Assembly: GCA_021604525.1 (NCBI GenBank)
Contig: BQJD01000010.1
Coordinates: 1 to 64,000, forward strand
DNA length: 64,000 nt
Reading direction: 5' to 3'
DNA from: a marine bacterium B5-7
GTDB taxonomy: Bacteria > Pseudomonadota > Gammaproteobacteria > Arenicellales > CAJQKF01
Shown here: positions 10,251 to 19,600 of the stretch, in pieces
How the letters are laid out: each line of letters opens with the position of its first letter
How positions within the stretch are numbered: the stretch's first letter is position 1
Notes under the pieces: generated by a model
What the model saw: only the letters and a program-made list of their open reading frames with translations
Told to the model about the DNA's origin: nothing
Databases searched by the model: none
Position numbers and translations under genes: made by a program

Positions 10251-11759
10251 TTATTCGCAATGATGGTGTTTCAGTAACTGGATGACTTCCTCGACCACAT
10301 CATTCCAATGCTCCGGCCTTGTCTGTCTCACCAATAGCATCGAATCGTACCAGATACAGCGATCACCTTCGTCAAGGTAGCGCCAGTCGGCATTGAATTT
10401 AAGCAAGACGATGCAGGGCTTGCCCAATCCACCTGCAAGATGAGCGACCGATGTATCGGTGGTCACTATTACATCGAGGGAATCCATCAGCGCGGCCGTG
10501 GCGTCCAGGCTGACAAGCATCGACGAGATATCGGTGAGCAAGGCATTTCCCGAATGATCTCGTACAGCCGGCATACGCGATAGATGCAGACTTATAAAAT
10601 GAGTCGAATCAGCCAACTCATCAAACACCGGTTCAAACAGCTTGAATGGAACACTCTTCTGGTAGCCCATCAAGCCGGTGGCCAGATTGGCGGTCAAGTT
10701 AAGGCCTACACGAAGCGGATGTGCAGCATCACCGACAGGTTTCCAGTCACGTGTACTTTCGGCATCAAGAAGACGATCTTTGAATATTGATGATTGTTCG
10801 CTGTCTGCCTTCAGATAGGTCGTACCATGAAAATCACTCGGATGTCTGCGCCGCCATCTGGCGAGTGAGCCGATAGGGCATTGATAATCGATTTTATGGT
10901 CACGGCACCACCCTGGATCATGGGGGTTCTTTTCCCATGCGGCAACCGATTCAGGGCTTCTATCGTGAATGATCACAGTCGCATCGCCAAACGATCGTTC
11001 GAAGAGATCAGCCAATGTCGGCGAGGCGGCAACAATGACATTGCTGCCTTCCTCGATAATCTCCGGAATTATCGATGCGAACATGATTTCGTCGCCTAAT
11101 CCTTGCTCGCCGTGAACGAGCAGGGTCTTGCCGGTAAGATCCTCGCCCTGCCAGCGGGTATGCGTAAATGGAAATGATGCGGTGCCCCAGCCAAATGCGT
11201 CGTGTCGTGCGTCGTAACCACGCCAGCCATCTTCAAATCGACCGCTAGCCAATTGTCGCATGGCGTACAGCCATTGTGTCATGGGGTCTTCAGGGGCAAG
11301 CTTTAATGCGGCCTGATAATGTGTTTCCGCTGCGTCAAATTCACGCAAATTATCCAGCGACTCGGCCGCCAGAAGGTGTGCTGCCAGATGATCGGGATGA
11401 TGCAGAAGAATGTCACTGGCACGGTCGGCTGCACGCCTGTACCGACCCGTTGCCTTGAAAAAGCGCCCGGCCAGCAACAGGGTGTGCACATCGTCTGATC
11501 GAAGTACGACGAGTCGCTCAAGGGATGACAGTGCGGACTCGACCCACACGGGCCAGATAATTTGTTCTTTTTCGCCGAAAGCTGGTGGTCTGCGGCTCTC
11601 ATCGAATAGCAACGCCGATTGTTCGCATGCCTGTGCCAGCCAGAAGTTGTTGCTCGCATCATGGGAGGCGGCTGATTCGAGCAGGGCAATACCCAGGATA
11701 CGACGACCAGCATTACAGTGCGCGATGCCGGCGTGTCCAATGGCATGTGGGTGGGTCAT
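10251..11759 (-). CDS. TPR-containing glycosyltransferase (GT9/heptosyltransferase-like)
   Basis: TPR N-term; LLVHGEQGLGDEIMFASIIPEI and VTTDTSVAHLAGGLGKPCIVLL; start chosen at internal ATG (MTHPHAIGHAG) to avoid overlap; ORF extends to 11852. Confidence 0.78.
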   Translation of the reverse strand: MTHPHAIGHAGIAHCNAGRRILGIALLESAASHDASNNFWLAQACEQSALLFDESRRPPAFGEKEQIIWPVWVESALSSLERLVVLRSDDVHTLLLAGRFFKATGRYRRAADRASDILLHHPDHLAAHLLAAESLDNLREFDAAETHYQAALKLAPEDPMTQWLYAMRQLASGRFEDGWRGYDARHDAFGWGTASFPFTHTRWQGEDLTGKTLLVHGEQGLGDEIMFASIIPEIIEEGSNVIVAASPTLADLFERSFGDATVIIHDRSPESVAAWEKNPHDPGWCRDHKIDYQCPIGSLARWRRRHPSDFHGTTYLKADSEQSSIFKDRLLDAESTRDWKPVGDAAHPLRVGLNLTANLATGLMGYQKSVPFKLFEPVFDELADSTHFISLHLSRMPAVRDHSGNALLTDISSMLVSLDATAALMDSLDVIVTTDTSVAHLAGGLGKPCIVLLKFNADWRYLDEGDRCIWYDSMLLVRQTRPEHWNDVVEEVIQLLKHHHCE

Positions 11760-11806
11760 TGTCTGTGATGAATCACTGGTGCTCAATTCGGGGTAGTCAC
11801 AATACG

Positions 11807-13369
11807 TTATCTGGCCGGTAGGGAATCGGCTGAATCGTCTTCGACCCCGCAATCTGTCAACAACAATATGTCGGCACGAACCGCTTCAAGCACGCTGCGC
11901 CAATCACCCTGACGGGATTGTCGAAACAATCGTACCGAGTCATACCAGGGAGTGGTGTCGCTATAGCGGCCCCAGCGCCAGTCTGCTGAAGTCATGAGTA
12001 ATGCCCGGCATGGCACGCTGAGTGCACCGGCAAGATGGGCAACGGATGTGTCAACGGAGATGACCAGATCCAGATTGGCGATCAAGGCAGCAGTATCGGT
12101 AAAGTCGTTCAGGTAATCCTGAAAATCGATGATGCCGAGCCCCGGCGCTTCGGCTGCCTCGGCACCGTTATCGCGATTCTGCAGACTGATGAAACGGACA
12201 CCTTCGCATTCAGCCAGTATCTGTAGCTCAGTGGCGGGTATGCTTTTACGTGCTGCCCGGCGCGCTCCCCAATCGACTTCACGGGCTGGATTGCTGCCCC
12301 ACATCAGACCTACTTTGAACTCGTTTTCAGAACCCGGCGCAAGTCGTTCAAGCAATCTGGCGAAACGACTTTTCTCACGCTGATTAAAGGCTAAATATCC
12401 CGCCGAGCTTTTTTTGAAGTCTTCGCTGGTATTTCTTCGATAGTGGCACAAACTGCCAATCGGAACGGCGAAATCGATCTGCCCAGCTTTGGACAGGTCC
12501 GCCGGTTGGGTATGGACTGCATGGGGTAGCACCTGGCATTGCGGAAAGGATTCTGCAAACAATCGTGCCAATGGCGCTCGACAGGCGATGATGATTCGAT
12601 CTGCCTCCCCAACAAGTTCCGGTATGACTGACGCGAACATGATTTCATCGCCCAATCCCTGTTCGCCGTGTATTAGCAAAGTCTTGCCGGCCAGCGATTC
12701 CCCCTGCCAGCGCGGCAGCGTATATGGATGGGCAGTGACCGAGGTTTTCACCGAAGCTTCGAAGCGGTGCTCGTAGTGCTCGAATCCGTCCGCATACTCC
12801 CCGATTTCAAGCAGGAAAAGGGCGTATTCCCAATGGGTGAGTGCGGTAAACGTAGTGTTACCGTCAAGTGCTTTGTCGAAGGCATCCCTGGCCTCATCGT
12901 TGCGATGCAGATGGGCGTAACACACCGCCAGCCGGTGATATAAATCCGGATAGATCGCGTCTTCACTCAAAATACCTTCAAAACATTCGGCTGCCAGGGA
13001 AAAATGATCGGAAACGCGAAGCAGTTCGCCGTAGTTCCACAGGGCATCGGTATGCCGGGGTCGGATACGAAGGCAATCGGCGTAGCGCAGCATGGCGCGT
13101 GCATCATCCCCCGTGCGTTGATAGGTGACTGCCAGGTTGTAGCAGATTTGCGGGTCATCCGGCGCTATTCGCCAAGCATGCTCAAGTACCGCCTGGGCTT
13201 GAACTTCGTTCTGTTGATTGGATAGCGACAGAGCCAGTATTTCCAGCACTCTTGGATTATCCGGTTCGCTCTGAAGCAGGTTGTTGCAGAGTTCCACGAC
13301 ACGGGCAAACCGTTTTTGCATGAACAGCGCGCGCAGGACATCGAGACCTTCGGAAGGATTATTTTGCAT
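11807..13369 (-). CDS. TPR-containing glycosyltransferase (GT9/heptosyltransferase-like), paralogue of downstream gene
   Basis: TPR units; LLIHGEQGLGDEIMFASVIPEL, VISVDTSVAHLAGALSVPCRALL, WYDSVRLFRQ. Confidence 0.82.
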   Translation of the reverse strand: MQNNPSEGLDVLRALFMQKRFARVVELCNNLLQSEPDNPRVLEILALSLSNQQNEVQAQAVLEHAWRIAPDDPQICYNLAVTYQRTGDDARAMLRYADCLRIRPRHTDALWNYGELLRVSDHFSLAAECFEGILSEDAIYPDLYHRLAVCYAHLHRNDEARDAFDKALDGNTTFTALTHWEYALFLLEIGEYADGFEHYEHRFEASVKTSVTAHPYTLPRWQGESLAGKTLLIHGEQGLGDEIMFASVIPELVGEADRIIIACRAPLARLFAESFPQCQVLPHAVHTQPADLSKAGQIDFAVPIGSLCHYRRNTSEDFKKSSAGYLAFNQREKSRFARLLERLAPGSENEFKVGLMWGSNPAREVDWGARRAARKSIPATELQILAECEGVRFISLQNRDNGAEAAEAPGLGIIDFQDYLNDFTDTAALIANLDLVISVDTSVAHLAGALSVPCRALLMTSADWRWGRYSDTTPWYDSVRLFRQSRQGDWRSVLEAVRADILLLTDCGVEDDSADSLPAR

Positions 13370-13669
13370 AGGGGATAAGGCTGTTTTTTATCGGATGATT
13401 CTATACAACATTTACCGCATTCGGGTGACGCTTGACACAACAAGTGCCCTGGTGGTCGGCAAGTGCGCTGGATATACACAAATTCATTATGATTTAAAGG
13501 TGGGGCAAGAACGATAAAAGGTTGTTTATGCTTGATTTTTGATGTTAAATAGTTACACGAGGCGTGTTGGAGGACCTCGTATGCGTCATCTTGCATTTGG
13601 TGGCCTGAAATCTAATCGAACTCGATTTCGCGGATTTACCCGGACTGCCGGTCGTGAAGGAGTTAAGGA

Positions 13670-16600
13670 ATGACAATGAAAAAACAATCACCTCACCTTC
13701 CTGCGATTAACGCCACAACTCGTTTGAAAGCAAGCAACCAGACATTGCCTCTCTTTCGACACACTGTGTTGGCGAGTTCAATCACGCTTCTGTATAGCTC
13801 AGTTCTTTATGGCGCAAATTTTGTCGATAACGGTGGCGTAGGCGGCCCTGTTGCTGGCGATAATAATGTCATGACCGGCCAGTCCTCTGGTCAATTTCTC
13901 TCCGGTAGCAATAATGTTGTCACCGGTGTGTTGGCTGGTCAGAGTCTGTCCGGAAACAACAACATCGCCACTGGATCACTCGCCGGCCAGAGTTTGAGCG
14001 GCCAATTCAATCAAGCATCCGGGTTTTATGCAGGTCAACGTCTGAGTGGTAACAACAACGAAGTAACCGGCCAATATGCGGGTCAAAATCTGATCGGAAA
14101 CAATAATATTGCCGAAGGCAGTAGCGCCGGTCGCAATCTTACCGGCAGTAATAATCAAGTCTCCGGATTGCAGGCCGGTTATAGATTAATCGGTGGGTAC
14201 AATCAGGCCAATGGTGCCTTCGCTGGTCAGAGCTTAAACGGTAACAACAATCAGGTCAGTGGCAATCGTGCTGGCCAGTTCATTATCGGTGACGACAATA
14301 TCGCAGTCGGCGATCGGGCGGGCCAGAGTTTAAGCGGCAATTGGAATCAGGTTTCTGGTCGTTACGCCGGCTTGTCATTAAGTGGTAACGACAATCAGGC
14401 ATTTGGTCGACGAGCAGGATATCGGCTGTCGGGCAGCCGTAACAGTCTCAATGGGGCATTTGCAGGTGCAAGTCTATCCGGAAGCGACAACATAGTTAGT
14501 GGAGTTGGCGCTGGTCAGGTATTGAGTGGCCAACATAATCAGGTTTCCGGGTACTTTGCGGGTGAGTACTTGAGCGGTAATGACAACCTGGCGACCGGTC
14601 GATATGCGGGCCGAAGCTTAAGCGGCAACAACAATCAGGTTTCCGGTGTGCGGGCAGGCCAAAATTTAAATGGCGATGACAATGTGGCCATGGGTACTCG
14701 TGCCGGTTACGCCGCACAGGGAAACAATAATGACCTCTCCGGTACTGCTGCCGGGTACAGCATGGTGGGTAGCTACAATGTAGCTTCCGGTACGTTCGCA
14801 GGCGCATACATGTCTGGCAGCTTTAATTCAGCTACCGGTGCGGGCGCAGGCTTCGCCATGTCCGGTTACGCGAATACCGCATCGGGTGTCGGTGCGGGCG
14901 CATTCCTGGAAGGTGACGCGAATTCGGTAAATGGTGCTTTTGCCGGAACCTACATGAGCGGCTATGGCAATACTGCCAGCGGTGCCGGTGCCGGTTTCGC
15001 CATGTCAGGCTATTACAATACAGCATCCGGTTTTGGTGCTGGTGCTTACATGTCGGGCGACTACAACACGGCAAGTGGCTATCGGGCCGGTGCCTACATG
15101 AGCGGCTACAGTAATGTTGCCTCGGGCTATCGTGCAGGTTATTCGCTGACCGGTTATGAAAATGTCGCCATCGGTGCAGAAGCCGGTGCTTACCTGTCTG
15201 GTGACGACAATGTGGCGATTGGCGATGAAGCTGGTGAATCTCTCAGTGGCTATAGTAATGTTGCAATAGGCGAGGAAGCTGGGCAACACCTTAACGGTAA
15301 TAACAATGTTGTAAGCGGACACGACGCCGGCGAATCGCTGACCGGCGACAATAATGTTGTTTCGGGCTTATATGCGGGTGAATCACTAAGCGGCGACAAC
15401 AACAATGCGTCAGGCTACCAGGCGGGTCAACGTTTGAGTGGTGAAGATAACAACGTCAGCGGTCGTAATGCCGGCCGGAATCTGCTGGGCGATGACAATG
15501 TAGCCAATGGAACGCGCTCGGGTCAAAACCTGGAGGGCGACTTTAACGTTCTGAACGGCACACGTTCCGGTGAGAATCTGATAGGTGACCAGAATATTGT
15601 TAGCGGTCGCAGAGCAGGTGAATATCTTTCCGGTAACGATAACTCGGTCAGCGGTACCCGTTCAGGACAGTATTTGTCCGGTGACAACAATATTGCCTCC
15701 GGCGCTGATTCCGGGCGGTACCTTTCCGGAACCCAGAATATCGCCACCGGTACCGGTGCAGGCGAGAACCTGACCGGCACGCGTAATGTCGCCATCGGTG
15801 GTTACGCACTACAGAATGTATCCGGCGACTATAACGTCGGCATTGGCTATCAGGCTGGTCAAAACCTGGGCAGCAGCGGCAATGCGTTGCTGGGCGACCA
15901 GGCCGGCCAGTACATGACCGGCGACTACAATGTTGCCACCGGCCGCCGCGCCGGCCAGTTCCTGTCTGGTGACTACAACACCGTCAGCGGTTATCGGTCC
16001 GGTCAAAGCCTAAGCGGGGATCGCAATGTCGCTACCGGTTATGACGCCGGCCGGTATCTGAGTGGTAATGAAAATACCGTGAGCGGACGCCGGGCTGGAA
16101 TGTCGCTGACAGGCAACCGCAATGTTGCAACCGGTGTCAGGGCAGGCGTTTCCCTTTCCGGTAATGTTAATGTCGCCATCGGCGAGAATGCCGGTTACGA
16201 GTTGTCCGGTAACGATAATTTTGTTGGCGGTGGAGACGCCGGCCGGTATCTGAGTGGCAACAATAACGTAGCAATCGGCGAAGATGCCGGGCGCAACCTG
16301 GTAGGCAACCATAACACTGCGATGGGAGAAGATGCCGGTCGGGACATGACCGGAAATCACAATCAGGTCATGGGTTATCGCGCGGGCAACCAGCTCTCCG
16401 GTGACAACAATCTTGTCAGTGGCAACCGGGCGGGCCTCAGTCTGTCCGGTAATGATAATCAGGTGTCGGGCAGGAACGCGGGCTACAGCCTGTCAGGTAA
16501 TAACAATATCGCCACTGGTGATACAGCCGGATACAACCTTACCGGTGATTACAATCTCGTTACGGGTCGTAATGCGGGTAGAAATCTCTTGGGTGAAGAT

Positions 16601-19600
16601 AATGTCGTCTCCGGCCGGAATGCCGGCAGGGATCTCAGCGGTGATGATAATTTCGTCTCCGGCCGGGATGCGGGTCGCCGATTGACAGGCAACAGAAACA
16701 TCATCATAGGTGAAGATGCCGGTCGGGACATGACCGGAAGCAGCAACCTGGCGCAAGGGTTCAACGCGGGTCAGGATTTATCCGGCGATAACAATATCGT
16801 GTCTGGTGAAAATGCCGGCCAAAACCTGTCCGGCAATGAAAATATAGTATCGGGTATAGGCGCCGGTCAGTCGCTCTCAGGTTTTCAGAATGTCGCTACC
16901 GGCTCGCGTGCCGGTGCCATATTGACAGGTAATAACAATGTCGCCATCGGTCGTGATGCCGGTTACCTTCTGTCGGGCAACGATAATATGGTGTCAGGCT
17001 CCAATGCCGGCCGCAACCTCAGCGGTAATTCCAATATCGCTTCGGGCGATAATGCCGGCAACAGGCTGTCCGGCGATAACAACATTGCCTCGGGTACCCG
17101 CGCCGGTTTCAGACTTACCGGTGATGACAACCAGGTATCCGGCCGGTATGCCGGAGAATCACTGACGGGTGACGACAATATTGCCAGTGGCCGATATGCG
17201 GGGCAGAACCTGTCCGGGGCTGATAATCTGGTTAATGGCCGGCGTGCCGGTTTAAATCTCACAGGAAGCAATAACCTTGTGAGTGGCGTGAATGCCGGTC
17301 AAAATTTATTCGGCGATGATAACGTGGCGACAGGCCGACGAGCGGGTCGTAACCTGACCGGTGGTAATAACCTGGTTAGCGGTGCGAATGCTGGCGGGTA
17401 TTTGACCGGCGACGATAACATTGCCACGGGACGTCGGTCAGGCCAGTACTTGTCTGGTAACTATAATTCGGTCAGCGGTTTCCGTTCAGGACAATACTTG
17501 TCAGGCGATGACAATATCGCCTCTGGTCGCGATTCCGGACGAAACCTTTCCGGAACCCAGAATATCGCAACCGGTACCGGTGCAGGCGAGAACCTGACTG
17601 GCACGCGTAATATCGCCATCGGCGGTTACGCGCTACAGAATGTATCCGGCAACTATAACGTCGCCATCGGCTATCAGTCTGGTCAGAACCTCGGTAGCAG
17701 CGGCAATGCCTTGCTGGGCGATCAGGCTGGCCAGTATATGACCGGTGACTACAACGTCGCCATCGGCCGACGTGCCGGACAGTTTTTATCCGGTAACTAC
17801 AACTCGGTCAGCGGCTACCGGTCGGGACAGTACCTATCCGGCGAAAACAATACGGCTTCCGGGTATCAGTCAGCCCGGTATTTAAGTGGCAATAGTAATG
17901 TCGCATCCGGTTTTAACGCGGGATACAACCTGACCGGCGACGACAATATCGCGACCGGGCAGAATGCCGGTCGAAATCTCAACGGTGACAACAATGCAGT
18001 GACAGGCCAGAACGCCGGTCGAAATCTCAGCGGCGATAACAATGTTGCATCGGGTCAGTCAGCTGGTCGTAATCTGACCGGCGACAACAATGTTGCGTCA
18101 GGACAGAATGCCGGCCGAAATCTCAGCGGCGATAACAATATTGCGTCGGGCCAGTCTGCCGGTCGTAATCTCAGCGGCGACAATAACCTGGCGTTGGGAG
18201 AAAATGCCGGCCGAGATCTCTCCGGCAACAATAATCTGGTTAGCGGTTTAAATGCGGGCGAAAGCCTGACCGGTTCGGGTAACATTGCATCCGGTCAGTC
18301 CGCCGGACAAAACCTGTCAGGCTTCAACAACACCGCATTCGGTTCCTATGCCGGGCAGAATCTGTCTGGTAATGCCAATGATCTGCAAGGCTTCGGTGCC
18401 GGCCAGTATCTGTCGGGGTTCAATAACACGGCTTTCGGCTCTTATGCCGGTCGTAACCTGTCCGGGAACGCCAATGATCTGCAGGGATTCAGTGCAGGCA
18501 GCAATCTGTCCGGGTTTAATAACACGGCGTTTGGTTCGTATGCCGGCCAAAACCTGACGGGCAATGCCAATAACGTAACCGGTTTCAATGCAGGTCAAAA
18601 TCTTTCCGGTTATAACAATATTGCCAACGGCTCATGGGCTGGCCAGAATTTATCAGGCAACTTCAATCAGGCAAGTGGCTATGGCGCAGGTCAATATTTG
18701 TCCGGTAATTACAATATTGCCGATGGTCGACTCGCGGGTCGGAATCTTTCGGGCTATAACAATATTGCGTCGGGCCAATACGCGGGGCAAAACCTGTCGG
18801 GTAACAGCAATTTTGTCAGCGGTTACCGCGCCGGTCAGTATTTGACGGGTAACGTCAATGTCGCAACGGGCGCACTCGCAGGCGCCAATATCAGCGGCGA
18901 CGCCAATACCGTGAGCGGCCATGTGGCCGGTTATTCCATGCAGGGATCCTACAACACCGCTACGGGCGTCGGTGCAGGCAGCTATCTGAGTGGTTATGGT
19001 AACGTTGCCTCGGGCGTACGCGCTGGATATTCCCTGCAAGGTGATGACAACGTTGTGTCGGGAACACGTTCCGGTGCTTACCTGAGCGGTTACGGCAATG
19101 TCGCTTCCGGCACTGATGCCGGTTATTCCATGACCGGCTATGAAAATGTCGCCATCGGGGCAGAAGCCGGTGCTTCCCTGTCCGGTGACGATAATGTGGC
19201 GATTGGCGATGAAGCTGGCGAATCTCTCAGCGGCTATAGCAATGTTGCAATTGGCGAGGAAGCAGGACAATCACTCCTCGGCAACAATAATGTAGTTCAG
19301 GGTCACGATGCCGGTGAATCATTGAGTGGCAATGCCAACATTGTGTCTGGTCGAAGTGCCGGTAAATCCTTGAGCGGTAGCTACAACACCGTAGCCGGAT
19401 ATCAGGCTGGTCAACGATTAAGCGGAAGCGACAACATTGCAACGGGTCGTCGGGCTGGCAGGGATTTGACCGGATACGATAATGTGGTCAGCGGCAGAAA
19501 CGCCGGTGACAGCATGGTTGGTAACGACAATCTGGCCAATGGACGGCGTGCGGGTGAGAATCTGGTCGGTGATGACAATACCTTAAGTGGTGTACGTGCA

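Noticed and set aside
11410-11796. 128-aa plus-strand ORF opposite the TPR-glycosyltransferase
   Set aside because: Antisense to a clear TPR/GT coding frame.
18653-19270. Antisense ORF of 205 aa (and other minus-strand ORFs at 14496-16764 and 18055-18598) inside the adhesin
   Set aside because: Open frames are a by-product of the repetitive codon pattern; translations are low-complexity mirror images of the sense repeat with no start context.
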